64,000 nucleotides of DNA from Flagellimonas_A sp039592695. GTDB lineage: Bacteria; Bacteroidota; Bacteroidia; Flavobacteriales; Flavobacteriaceae. Made by a program: the position numbers and the translations under genes. Numbering within the stretch: the stretch's first letter is position 1; every line of letters begins with the position of its first letter. The DNA lies in assembly GCF_039592695.1 (NCBI RefSeq), contig NZ_JBBUTK010000001.1, positions 1,364,001 through 1,428,000 on the forward strand, in the 5' to 3' direction. Shown piece after piece: positions 51,104 through 60,554 of the stretch. Under the pieces are notes generated by a model. The model worked only from the letters and a program-made list of their open reading frames with translations, was not told where the DNA came from and ran no database searches.

Positions 51104-52725
51104 TTCATTGGGGTACCACGTAGTTTTTTGAATCCCTCATAGGCCTTTTCGACCTGTTCTTCTGGGGCGTTTTCAAATTCTTTTTCGGTGACTTCATAGT
51201 GGTTTTGAAGACTGTCCAGTTTTCGATGCATCGTCGCAATCACCTCTTTGTATCGCTTATCGTTGATGGCATTGTGCAATTCTTTGGAATCTTCTTGAAG
51301 GTCGTAAAATTCCCATTCATCTATATCATCATAAAAATGGATGAGTTTATAGCGCTCTGTGCGTACACCGTACTGTTTTTTGACCATGTGGAAAGCGGGA
51401 AAATCATAATAATGGTAGTAAATGGCATTTTTGAAATCATTTTGGGAGCCATCCAACAATTTTTTGAACGATTCACCTTGCATGTCGGAAGCATATTTCG
51501 CTCCGCCCACCAAATCTAAAAAAGTGGGTGCAAAGTCTAGGTTTTGGGTCATGCCATCAATCGTTGACCCTGGTTCGATCACTCCGGGCAATTGCATCAG
51601 CAACGGCATTTTCAACGACTCTTCGTACATGAAGCGTTTATCGAACCAACCGTGCTCTCCCAAATAGAAACCTTGATCCGATGTATACACGACCAGGGTG
51701 TTTTTGTCAAGCCCTGTTTCTTCCAAATAATCCAGAAGTTGCCCAACACCTTCATCTACGGCCGCTACGGTAGCCAAATATTCTTGAAGATACCGTTGGC
51801 CTTTCCATTTTGCCAATTCCTTACCGGTCAGATTCGCTTGATGAAAGGCATTGTTCTTTGGCAGGTACGCCTCATCCCAAGCTTTTCGCTGTTCATCGGT
51901 CATACGGTCAAAATCTTTGGCCCATGGGTTGTGCGCCAACTCTGTACTGCCATATTCTTTTGTCATTTTGAGGTCATGGCCCTCATACATATCTTCATAA
52001 ATGGTCTGCTGCTGTTCTTTAGCTGCCGCCTGATTTTCAAAATTCGGGAAATAGGTATCAGGCAATGGAAATGTCACCGAGTCATAAAGATTGGCATGGC
52101 GTAACGCGGGCATCCAATTGCGGTGTGGGGCCTTGTGGTGCACCATCAAGAAAAATGGCTGTTGCATACTGTCTCGCTGCTGTAACCATTGCAGGCTTTT
52201 CTCGGTGATCAAATCTGTGGCATAGCCCTCAACAATTGTGGTATCGCTGCCTTGAATAAACTCGGGATTGTAATAGTTGCCCTGATCGTTTAAGATTTCC
52301 CAATAATCAAATCCTTTGGGCTGGCCGTGCAAATGCCATTTGCCCACGATGGCCGTTTCGTACCCCAATTTCTTCAAATGCTTGGGCAAGGTGGCCTGAT
52401 TGCCATCAAACTGCTCCCCGTTCATACGGAATCCGTTGATGTGGCTGTGCTTCCCTGTCAGGATTACCGCCCTGCTCGGCCCACAAATGGAATTCGTACA
52501 AAAATTGTTCTTGAAAACGGTACCGTTTTTCGCAATCCGGTCAATGTTGGGCGTGGGTGCCAATCGGCTCAGCTCATGGCCATACGCGCTTATCGCCTGT
52601 AGCGCATGGTCGTCTGACATGATGAATACAATATTCGGAGGCCCCTTCTCTACAGCTATTTCTTCTTTTTTTTCTTTACAGGCGGCAAAGACCAATAGTA
52701 TTGCCAGAAGTATCTTGGAATTCAT
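51100..52725 (-). CDS. Type I sulfatase lipoprotein
   Basis: 541 residues from MNSKILLAIL; 38 upstream codons are open but overlap the preceding gene and would hide the signal peptide. Lipoprotein cysteine at 16 (FAAC). The FGly motif CGPSR starts at Cys81 with GKHSH following, and IVFIMSDDHALQ holds the calcium-binding aspartates. Conversion of the cysteine to formylglycine by a separate enzyme is needed. Sulfated glycans are common in marine algae, so a sulfate-bearing substrate is possible; the exact substrate subfamily is not readable. Confidence 0.92.
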   Translation of the reverse strand: MNSKILLAILLVFAACKEKKEEIAVEKGPPNIVFIMSDDHALQAISAYGHELSRLAPTPNIDRIAKNGTVFKNNFCTNSICGPSRAVILTGKHSHINGFRMNGEQFDGNQATLPKHLKKLGYETAIVGKWHLHGQPKGFDYWEILNDQGNYYNPEFIQGSDTTIVEGYATDLITEKSLQWLQQRDSMQQPFFLMVHHKAPHRNWMPALRHANLYDSVTFPLPDTYFPNFENQAAAKEQQQTIYEDMYEGHDLKMTKEYGSTELAHNPWAKDFDRMTDEQRKAWDEAYLPKNNAFHQANLTGKELAKWKGQRYLQEYLATVAAVDEGVGQLLDYLEETGLDKNTLVVYTSDQGFYLGEHGWFDKRFMYEESLKMPLLMQLPGVIEPGSTIDGMTQNLDFAPTFLDLVGGAKYASDMQGESFKKLLDGSQNDFKNAIYYHYYDFPAFHMVKKQYGVRTERYKLIHFYDDIDEWEFYDLQEDSKELHNAINDKRYKEVIATMHRKLDSLQNHYEVTEKEFENAPEEQVEKAYEGFKKLRGTPMK

Positions 52726-53648
52726 CCTTGTGGATTTGAAGTTATTGTAATGGTTGATTTTTCTTGTTGTCCATTCAAAATGATAGCCTTTACAAAATGA
52801 GCAACCTCGTCGGTATAATCGTAAGCTATATTTGCCCAATCATGGTTTCCTTTCGGATCATGGTACAATTGAAAAGGCACATTGAGCTCTGTGAGCTTTT
52901 CCGCTATGGTTTTAGAACCATCCAACGGCAAAAACCCAGGAGTGCTGTCATCGCAAAAGTGATGCGGAGCTGTGCCAAAAGGCACCAATCTATCTTTGGC
53001 CCCATGAAAAAGCAAGGCGGGCACTGCATTTTTTTTGGTAATGTATTCTACATTCAAAACCGCCCCTGCAAATGATACCACTCCGGCGAAATACGGTTCT
53101 CCGTAGGGCAGTTGTCTAAAATCTCGGTGATAACGCATGTAAACTGTGTTCAGAACGGCTTCTGCACCTGCGCTGCTGCCAACCAAAATTATTTTATCAG
53201 GATTGAATTTTATCGATGTAGCATTTTTAATCAGGTAATTTGTAGCATTGAGCACATCTTCAGTTACCAACTTAAAGGTCTCTAATTTTTCATCAGCAGG
53301 GCAATCACAACTGAACGATTTCCCTTTTCTGGTCAATCGATAGCTCATAGAGGCCGTTACATACCCTTTTTTTGCCAGTGTTGTACTGAACTTCTTTTCC
53401 AATGGATTGTCACGCTTGCCAATTGCAAAACCACCACCGTGTACCAACAATAGGAGAGGTCGATCGGTAATCTTATCATTTTTAGGAGAATACACATCTA
53501 ATTGAAGTGTATCTGAGTAATTGAATGTCTGTATTCCAACATCGGCAAACAATGAATCAACATACCGCTCCTGTGCCAATGCAGGCACAAAAAATAGGAG
53601 GACAAAATGAAAACACAACTGCCTAAAAATGAAGTTAAAGCCTTTCAT
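52722..53648 (-). CDS. Exported alpha/beta hydrolase, carboxylesterase type
   Basis: 308 residues with a signal peptide (about 1-25). The oxyanion motif LLVHGGGFAIG, nucleophile elbow GSSAG and a late HDW histidine (GNHDWANI) fit the BD-FAE/esterase-lipase group, whose members remove acetyl, feruloyl or other acyl groups from glycans. It starts three bases after the GH3 stop and overlaps the sulfatase start by four bases. Confidence 0.87.
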   Translation of the reverse strand: MKGFNFIFRQLCFHFVLLFFVPALAQERYVDSLFADVGIQTFNYSDTLQLDVYSPKNDKITDRPLLLLVHGGGFAIGKRDNPLEKKFSTTLAKKGYVTASMSYRLTRKGKSFSCDCPADEKLETFKLVTEDVLNATNYLIKNATSIKFNPDKIILVGSSAGAEAVLNTVYMRYHRDFRQLPYGEPYFAGVVSFAGAVLNVEYITKKNAVPALLFHGAKDRLVPFGTAPHHFCDDSTPGFLPLDGSKTIAEKLTELNVPFQLYHDPKGNHDWANIAYDYTDEVAHFVKAIILNGQQEKSTITITSNPQG

Positions 53649-53651
53649 CGT

Positions 53652-55925
53652 TTACTTTAGGGTAAAGGATTGCGATAAGGTAGCGTTGGAATCCGTTCCC
53701 ACATACACTTTGAACTCGCCGGGTTCCGATACAAATTCCAAGTCGCTGTTGTAAAATTTCAGGTCATCATCAGAAAGCGTAATGGAAACCTGCTTGCTTT
53801 CCCCTTTTTTCAACATGACCTTATTAAATCCCTTCAACTGACGTTTTGGTGGAGTGATACTGCGTACCACATCTTGAAGATAAAGCTGCACCACTTCTTC
53901 TCCGTCGACATTGCCCGTATTTTTCAATGTGATGGTCACTTCAATTGACTCTCCCTGTGAAATTTCACTATTGCTCAGTTTTATATCAGAGTATTCAAAA
54001 GTGGTATAGCTCAGACCATGCCCAAATGGGATGAGAGGTGTATTTTCTGAATCCAGATAGTTGGATTTAAATTTTTGGAACCTGTCCTCTGGTGCCGGTC
54101 TTCCCGTATTTTTTACGCTGTGGTAAATAGGAATTTGGCCTACGCTTCTGGGCCATGTGGTGGTCAATTTTCCTGACGGATTGTAATCTCCGAAGACCAC
54201 ATCGGCAATGGCATTGCCCGCCTCTACCCCAGGATGCCATACCTGTAAAATGGCAACGGGCATTTCAAACTCTTCGGGAATGGTCAACGGTCTGCCGCTC
54301 ATCAGCACCAAAGCGACCGGCTTACCTGTTTCGACAAGGGCACGAATCAATTTTTTCTGGCTTTCAGGGATGGAGATATCGGTACGGCTCGCTGCCTCGC
54401 CGCTCATCTCAGTAGCTTCACCGACCACTGCCACAACCACATCGGAAGCTTTAGCCGCTTCAACAGCTTCTTGTAAAAGGGTTTCGGGGGAACGCTCATC
54501 TATTTCAATCCTGGAACCAAACACATTGACTTTTTTGGCAATCTCTGGGTCGTCTGAGATATTGGCTCCCTTGGCATGTGAAATTGTGGCGTCAGGAGCC
54601 ACATTTTTGAATCCCTCTAAAATGGTCACTGCCAATTTGGTATCGCCTGTCGGCGCCCAAGTACCTAGCATATTGTTGCGGCTGTCGGCCAATGGCCCGA
54701 CCAACGCTATTTTGGCTTCCTTTTTAAGGGGAAGTATTTGATTGTGGTTTTTGAGCAACACAAACGAACGGGTCGCCAATTTGCGTGCCAAGGCCCGGTT
54801 TTCTTCTGTCAGGATATCTTTTTCGGGGCGGCTTTCATCCGAGTAGCGATAGGGGTCATCCAATAGACCTGAAAGGTATTTGGCTTCGAGCACCCTACGA
54901 CAGGCCACCGTGATTTCTTCCTCGGTGATTTTACCTTCCTCCAATGATTTTTTCAGCGTGGTCAAAAATCCTTCCCCGACCATATCCATATCCAGTCCTG
55001 CTTTCAATGCCAAGGCTGAAACTGCCTGAAGGTCGCCCAATCCATGGGCAATCATCTCATTTACAGAGGTGTAGTCAGACACCACAAAACCATCAAAATT
55101 CCAACGGTCACGGAGCAAATCGGTCAACAGCCATTTGTTTCCCGATGCGGGTATGGCGTCAATATCATTGAAAGAACTCATCGCACTTGCCACTCCGGCA
55201 TCGATTGCCGCTTGATACGGTGGCAGGTATTGGTTGAACATTTTTACCCTACTCATATCGACAGAATGATAGTCACGCCCAGCTTCAGCAGCCCCATACA
55301 GCACCAAATGCTTTACGCAGGCCAACATGGTATTGGGTGCGGCCAAGTCGTTCTGCTGATACCCTTTTACCATGGCCTTGGCCACAGCAGAGCCCAAATA
55401 CGGGTCTTCGCCAGCGCCCTCGGCGATACGCCCCCATCGAGGGTCACGTGCAATATCGACCATGGGTGAAAAATTCCACATGATACCATCGGCCGTGGCC
55501 TCTTTGGCTGCCATGCGTGCTGCCTGTTCAGTCAAATCCATATCCCAACTGCAGGATAATCCTAGCGGGATGGGATAGGTGGTTTTATATCCATGAATGA
55601 CATCTGACCCGATGAGCAAGGGAATTTTGAGACGGGTATCGTTGACCGCCAGTTCTTGGGCCATTCGCACACGGTCTGGGCCAGCTACTCCGAACAAGCC
55701 ACCAACTTTGCCCGCCTTGATTTTTTCCTCGACATTTTTGCTGACGACCGAACCGGTAGCCACCCCACCACCAGGGGTCAGAAGGTTCAATTGGCCAATT
55801 TTCTCCTCCAAGGTCATTTTTTCAAGAAGGGCTTCCACTTCTGGAATTTTATCTTTTTGCTGCGCCCAAAGGCATGCAGTAAAAAAGAATGAAACCAAAA
55901 TGGCACTATGATTTTTTCTCAACAT
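53652..55925 (-). CDS. GH3-family beta-glucosidase (BglX type)
   Basis: 757 residues with a signal peptide (about 1-22). Two-domain GH3 core plus C-terminal fibronectin III-like domain (about 670-755). The catalytic nucleophile Asp lies in FVVSDYTSVNE; KHLVLYGAAEAGRDY and the second-domain GEATEMSGEAASR loop are conserved. It releases glucose from beta-linked oligosaccharides; next to GH144 enzymes, beta-1,2-linked oligomers are the likely substrate. It follows the second GH144 gene by 20 bp. Confidence 0.94.
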   Translation of the reverse strand: MLRKNHSAILVSFFFTACLWAQQKDKIPEVEALLEKMTLEEKIGQLNLLTPGGGVATGSVVSKNVEEKIKAGKVGGLFGVAGPDRVRMAQELAVNDTRLKIPLLIGSDVIHGYKTTYPIPLGLSCSWDMDLTEQAARMAAKEATADGIMWNFSPMVDIARDPRWGRIAEGAGEDPYLGSAVAKAMVKGYQQNDLAAPNTMLACVKHLVLYGAAEAGRDYHSVDMSRVKMFNQYLPPYQAAIDAGVASAMSSFNDIDAIPASGNKWLLTDLLRDRWNFDGFVVSDYTSVNEMIAHGLGDLQAVSALALKAGLDMDMVGEGFLTTLKKSLEEGKITEEEITVACRRVLEAKYLSGLLDDPYRYSDESRPEKDILTEENRALARKLATRSFVLLKNHNQILPLKKEAKIALVGPLADSRNNMLGTWAPTGDTKLAVTILEGFKNVAPDATISHAKGANISDDPEIAKKVNVFGSRIEIDERSPETLLQEAVEAAKASDVVVAVVGEATEMSGEAASRTDISIPESQKKLIRALVETGKPVALVLMSGRPLTIPEEFEMPVAILQVWHPGVEAGNAIADVVFGDYNPSGKLTTTWPRSVGQIPIYHSVKNTGRPAPEDRFQKFKSNYLDSENTPLIPFGHGLSYTTFEYSDIKLSNSEISQGESIEVTITLKNTGNVDGEEVVQLYLQDVVRSITPPKRQLKGFNKVMLKKGESKQVSITLSDDDLKFYNSDLEFVSEPGEFKVYVGTDSNATLSQSFTLK

Positions 55926-55945
55926 TATTTTCGCACGTTTAAATT

Positions 55946-57337
55946 TTACTCGTATTGAAAACCCAATTTATCCAATCCCGCTCGTACCTCTCCATTTTGC
56001 ATGAAAAGATTCCAGAGCAGTCCTGAACGATAATTTTCTATCATGACAATTTGTGGGCCCTGGTCGATGGCCAAATAAGCCTCGGCCACCCAAAAATTGT
56101 GCTCAGGGCTAAAAGCGTCATAAAATCCGGCCGGTCCCAGCAATTTATCCTTGTTTTTGTAAAAATAGTGCATGGCCTCCAGCGATTCTTCAGGCGTATA
56201 CGGAATCGAACTTATAGCCGCTGTGGGCGAAATCACCGCAGTATCGTTTGCAGGGTGATGGGCATTGTAGCCAATATTTCCGTCACTGTTGCGGGTATAA
56301 CTGGCTGTCAACCCCCAGCAATCAGGTCCATAATCTTTAAAGTTCTTCGGATTTTCAACGCAATATTGATAGTTGATTTTGGTATGGTTGACATTGACAT
56401 CCCAATAATTGACAAACTCATCAGAAAGCATCTTCGGGTTCAACCCCAAATACGAGTAATGCGCCCAGAACAGCGGCCCACCGTACTGTTGCGCCCCGGG
56501 ATGCCTGACCAACAACGGAAAACCATATTGTGTGTTGGTCGATTGTATATTGCCGTTGGATGCCCAACCGGTGGTATAGACTTCTTTTGAAATACCATGG
56601 TCAGGTGAGGCAGCGGCCAACACGTAGGTGATGAGCACTTCGTTGTAGCCCTTCAGCTCTAGATTGATGTCGAAACCGAAATTGGGGCTCCAGTGCCAGT
56701 ACAGTGCATCCCTATCTTGGGTATACCAATCCCACTCCACACCTTTCCATAATAAGTCTGCTTGCTCGGCTAGTGCTTTTTCGGTGTCGGAACCGTCTTT
56801 AAAATATTCCTTTACACAAATCAATCCTTGAACCAAAAAGGCAGTTTCGACGAGATCACCCCCATTGTCTTTTGGACTAAAAGGAATGACGTTGCCAGTG
56901 GCTCCGTCTATCCAATGCGACCACGCCCCGTGGAAACGATCTGCATTTTCCAAAAAATTTAAAAGTGTTTGCAACCGTTCGACAGCTTGTTCCCTTGAAA
57001 CAAATCCCCGTTCTACGCCCACCAGAATGGCCATCAAACCAAAGCCTGTACCCCCGGCCGTAACCACTTGGGCATCACGGCTTGGGTCATTGGGATGGTA
57101 ACGCTCTCTTGCACCGCCTGAATTTTCTTCCGCAAAATCCCAAAAATACTTAAATGTTTCCCGCTGTGTCAAGTCCAACAATTCCTCATCCGTAATCGCT
57201 GGAACTTCATCATCATCGCTGCCCTCACCATCGGGGTTTTCAGTTGAGTCTGGAGGAACATAGGTGAATTCTTGCTTTTCCCCACAGGAAAAAAACAGAA
57301 AAAAAAATAGTACGACAAAGAGGGAAGCTTTATGCAT
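55946..57337 (-). CDS. GH144-type endo-beta-1,2-glucanase (glycoamylase-like), second copy
   Basis: 463 residues from MHKASLFVVL; eight further upstream codons are open. Lipoprotein signal with cysteine in FFSCGEK, an acidic linker, then the alpha-toroid glycoamylase-like domain (about 50-460): QRETFKYFWDFAE, TGFGLMAILVGVERGF, GDLVETAFLVQGL, HWSPNFGF, GYNEVLITYVLAAASP, WAHYSYLGLNP. The domain is that of GH144, endo-acting on beta-1,2-glucan. The start overlaps the end of the first copy by eight bases. Confidence 0.88.
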   Translation of the reverse strand: MHKASLFVVLFFFLFFSCGEKQEFTYVPPDSTENPDGEGSDDDEVPAITDEELLDLTQRETFKYFWDFAEENSGGARERYHPNDPSRDAQVVTAGGTGFGLMAILVGVERGFVSREQAVERLQTLLNFLENADRFHGAWSHWIDGATGNVIPFSPKDNGGDLVETAFLVQGLICVKEYFKDGSDTEKALAEQADLLWKGVEWDWYTQDRDALYWHWSPNFGFDINLELKGYNEVLITYVLAAASPDHGISKEVYTTGWASNGNIQSTNTQYGFPLLVRHPGAQQYGGPLFWAHYSYLGLNPKMLSDEFVNYWDVNVNHTKINYQYCVENPKNFKDYGPDCWGLTASYTRNSDGNIGYNAHHPANDTAVISPTAAISSIPYTPEESLEAMHYFYKNKDKLLGPAGFYDAFSPEHNFWVAEAYLAIDQGPQIVMIENYRSGLLWNLFMQNGEVRAGLDKLGFQYE

Positions 57338-58703
57338 CAGGTTGCAAATACGGACTCTCAAAGCCCAGTTTTTTTAATCCCTTTTGTACATCTTCGTTGG
57401 CCATAAAGAGTTTCCAGAAAAGGCCGCTCCTATGGTTTTCGACCATTACGGGAATCGGCCCTTGGTCAATGGCAAGATAGCGTGGCAGGTGCCAATCTTT
57501 TTCAAAACTAAAGGCATCAAAAGGGCCGTACTTGCCTATCAAACTATCCTGCTCCGTATACAAAAATCTCAGAAACTGCATGCTCTCTTGAGGGGTGTAC
57601 GGCATGGACGACAGGGCAGCAGTGGGCGAAATTACCCCCAGATCTTTATCAGGTCGATGGCCTGCATACCCTTTCAGGGAGTAGCTCGAGGTCAATCCCC
57701 AGCAATTTTCACCATAGCCTTCGTACCCATTTGGATTTTCAACACAGTGTCTGTAATGAATCAGGGCATGGTTGGTATTGAGCATTTTGTAATCGCCGTA
57801 CTGGTCGGTCAATCCGTTGGGATCAAGCCCCAAATAGGAATAATGCGCCCAAAACAGTGGACCAACATGAGCCTTGTCATGTTCATAGTGGTCCAGTTCG
57901 GTTTCAAGTCCATAGTACGTGGTATCATTGGCAATGGCGCCGTTTCTGGCCCATCCTTTTTCATAGACTTCTTTGGATATTGAATGTGTTGGCGAGGCGG
58001 CGGCCAGAATATACATAATTAAACATTCATTGTATCCGCCAACTGGAAAATCCTGTTCCCATTCATAATTGGGGCTCCAATGCCAATACAGTACCTCTTC
58101 ACCACCTTTGGTGTACCAGTCCCATTCTACTTCTTCCCAGAGTGTTTGAATGTCTTGGGCCAGTTTTTGCTCACGCTCATTTCCATTTTTAAAATATTCT
58201 TTTACCGTAAGCAGGCCCTGGACCAAGAAAGCGGTCTCGACGAGGTCTCCACCATCATCTTTGGCACTGAAGGGTGCCGTCTCTCCATTGGGCATCAGCC
58301 AATGGGGCCAAGCCCCATGAAAGCGGTCGGCTTTTTTGAGGAAATCTATAGCCTTTTCAAGTCGCTCCAGCGCTTGTTCTCGGGTGATAAAGCCTCGCTC
58401 AACGCCCATCAGAATGGCCATCAGACCAAAACCTGAGCCACCAATGGTGATGATATCTTTATCGTGGGTGGGATAGATATTGTCTAGATGGATGCGTTCA
58501 CGTGCCAACCCCGATGTCGGTTCAGCACCATCCCAAAAATATTGAAAGGTCTGGTATTGCAACGTGTCCATCAAGGCCTCATCAGACCATGTCGTTGCAA
58601 CCTCTTCTTTGTGTTCTTTATTTTCCTTCTTGGTAGAAAGGCCATTGCATCCCGCTACTACAGATACAATGGCCACTACAATTGAACTAAAAATCAACCT
58701 CAT
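57330..58703 (-). CDS. GH144-type endo-beta-1,2-glucanase (glycoamylase-like), first copy
   Basis: 457 residues. Lipoprotein signal (VVAGC, cysteine about 19), then the same domain as its neighbour: QYQTFQYFWDGAEPTSG, SGFGLMAILMGVERGF, GDLVETAFLVQGL, HWSPNYEW, GYNECLIMYILAAASP. The copies are clearly homologous throughout but differ at many positions, so they are established paralogues rather than a fresh duplication. One may act on the long polymer at the surface and the other on imported oligomers. Confidence 0.88.
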   Translation of the reverse strand: MRLIFSSIVVAIVSVVAGCNGLSTKKENKEHKEEVATTWSDEALMDTLQYQTFQYFWDGAEPTSGLARERIHLDNIYPTHDKDIITIGGSGFGLMAILMGVERGFITREQALERLEKAIDFLKKADRFHGAWPHWLMPNGETAPFSAKDDGGDLVETAFLVQGLLTVKEYFKNGNEREQKLAQDIQTLWEEVEWDWYTKGGEEVLYWHWSPNYEWEQDFPVGGYNECLIMYILAAASPTHSISKEVYEKGWARNGAIANDTTYYGLETELDHYEHDKAHVGPLFWAHYSYLGLDPNGLTDQYGDYKMLNTNHALIHYRHCVENPNGYEGYGENCWGLTSSYSLKGYAGHRPDKDLGVISPTAALSSMPYTPQESMQFLRFLYTEQDSLIGKYGPFDAFSFEKDWHLPRYLAIDQGPIPVMVENHRSGLFWKLFMANEDVQKGLKKLGFESPYLQPDA

Positions 58704-58749
58704 TGATATGAAAACTAACTAACTCAAATAATTTTAGTTACAAAAGATC

Positions 58750-60543
58750 TTATTGGTCATGGTTCATGACAGATTGTACCTCTGATTGTGTCAGCGCTTT
58801 ATCAAACAGTCGCAACTCATCGATATAGCTCAAATCTGACCAGTGGTTCCATTGTGTGAATCTTGGCGCTCCGGATGCTATGGAAAGTATGTCGCAACCT
58901 GTCCAATCCACACCGGTGAAGGCACCTTGTGCAACAACCTCACCATCTATATAAACCACACATTCTGAGCCTGAAATGGTAAAAGCAAGATGTACCCAAT
59001 CAGTGGTATCTGATGGAATGGATGCAGCCGCACCACCATCAAACCAAGAATCAGCGGTGCCATTGCCCACATTCAATTTGAATACTTGACCATCGCCCCC
59101 TGCTTCCCTGAAAAACCGGAAACCATTGGTACGAAGATTTTGAACATCTGGAAATTCTGGTCGCTCCGTATCGGGTGGGCCCATGACCAAAATACCAGCC
59201 CTGTCAGGATCAGCATTCAATTTGTACCATAGGGTTGCACTGAACTCTTCTGTGGTCAATCCGTTGGTCGGAAACGTCAAATAAGCATCTGTAGCACCTG
59301 CATACGAATTGTCTCCTGCAGCGCCTTCACCAGCAAAACCTGGGCTCCCAACTGCAGTAGCTTCAAGGTTTGAGAACATTTCGGTATTGTCGCCATCAAA
59401 GGGCATGTAGAACATTTCATTTTCAAATGTGCCCACAAAGCCTCCAGCTTCCGTGGTCATTATATTTTGAATTTCACCTTGTGACAATGCCCTGTTGAAC
59501 ATGCGGAGCTCATCCATATTGCTTAAATCAGAAAGGTGGTTCCACTGGGTAAATCTTGGTGCACCTGACATAATGGAAAGGATGTCACAGTTAGACCAGT
59601 CTACACCACCGACCAAGTCACCTTGGCTCACAATCTCACCGTTGATGTATACTGTGGCCTGAGTAGGAGAAATAGTAAATGCCATGTGGGTCCATCCAGC
59701 ATCTGCAGGAATATCTGCCGCTTCGCCACCATCAAACCAGCTATCGCCATCGCCACGGCCAACGTTCAATTTAAAACGTTGTTCGCCTGCGGCATTTTCC
59801 CTAAAAAACCTAAAACCGTTTGTTCTTAAGTTTTGTGTCTCTGGAAATCCTGCACGCTCAGTATCTGGTGGACCGATGACCAAAATGCCAGCCCGGTCAG
59901 GGTCTGCATTGACCTTGTACCAAAAAACGGCTGTGAACTCATCTTCGAGCATTCCTTCAGTGGGAAGTGTCAAATGGGAATTTGCCGCACCTGCATAGGC
60001 ATTCAGGCCTACAAAGCCATCACCAGCAAATCCTGGGTCGCCTATTTGTTCAGCAGCCCTTAGATTGACCAAATCAAAATAGTCGCCATCAAAGGGCATA
60101 TACAAGACCTCACCTGCGTATATTGGCACATAGGCTGGTTCTTTGGCAAAATTTATGGTTACTGAGGTGGTCTTACCGTCTAAATCGGTGGCACTGACTG
60201 TAAAAGTATGGTCTCCATCACCCAAATTGTCATAGGTCAAATCATCAACCAAAACACGGCGATAATCTAAAAAATCGCTCATTGAGGCAATCAAGTTACC
60301 ATCTATAGATGCTTCAATACTGCCCACTTCAATATCATCGGTGACTTCAAAATCTACCGTGATGGAAGTCACAGCTTCCAATACTTTTATAGTTGTACCT
60401 TCTGTGGGGTAGTTTATGGTTACCTGAGGAGCTGACGCGTCTGCTCCTGGATCAATTTCGGTAAGACCGTCTATACCTTGGTCACAGCTATAAAAAGTAC
60501 AGCAAGCCAAGAAAATCGTGAATATGTTTTTTACTAGTTTCAT
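58750..60543 (-). CDS. Surface lipoprotein with two LamG-type domains
   Basis: 597 residues from MKLVKNIFTIF; five codons upstream are also open. Lipoprotein cysteine in FYSCDQG, an Ig-like segment (about 35-130), then two LamG/concanavalin-like units (about 145-365 and 375-595). Each unit carries NSHL/DAYLT..P, ADPDRAGILV.GPPDTER, NLRTNGFRFFRE, VYI.GE.V.QG and GAPRFTQWNH. In this position after SusD it is most likely the surface glycan-binding protein that feeds the SusCD pair. 11 bp from susD. Confidence 0.88.
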   Translation of the reverse strand: MKLVKNIFTIFLACCTFYSCDQGIDGLTEIDPGADASAPQVTINYPTEGTTIKVLEAVTSITVDFEVTDDIEVGSIEASIDGNLIASMSDFLDYRRVLVDDLTYDNLGDGDHTFTVSATDLDGKTTSVTINFAKEPAYVPIYAGEVLYMPFDGDYFDLVNLRAAEQIGDPGFAGDGFVGLNAYAGAANSHLTLPTEGMLEDEFTAVFWYKVNADPDRAGILVIGPPDTERAGFPETQNLRTNGFRFFRENAAGEQRFKLNVGRGDGDSWFDGGEAADIPADAGWTHMAFTISPTQATVYINGEIVSQGDLVGGVDWSNCDILSIMSGAPRFTQWNHLSDLSNMDELRMFNRALSQGEIQNIMTTEAGGFVGTFENEMFYMPFDGDNTEMFSNLEATAVGSPGFAGEGAAGDNSYAGATDAYLTFPTNGLTTEEFSATLWYKLNADPDRAGILVMGPPDTERPEFPDVQNLRTNGFRFFREAGGDGQVFKLNVGNGTADSWFDGGAAASIPSDTTDWVHLAFTISGSECVVYIDGEVVAQGAFTGVDWTGCDILSIASGAPRFTQWNHWSDLSYIDELRLFDKALTQSEVQSVMNHDQ

Positions 60544-60554
60544 ATCGTTGGATT

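Noticed and set aside
51100..52725. Reading the second locus as a sulfated-galactan (carrageenan/agar/ulvan type) locus because of the sulfatase and GH2.
   Set aside because: No GH16, GH86, GH117, GH127/129 or PL ulvan-lyase type gene is present, whereas two GH144 and one GH3 genes are; a single sulfatase does not outweigh that.
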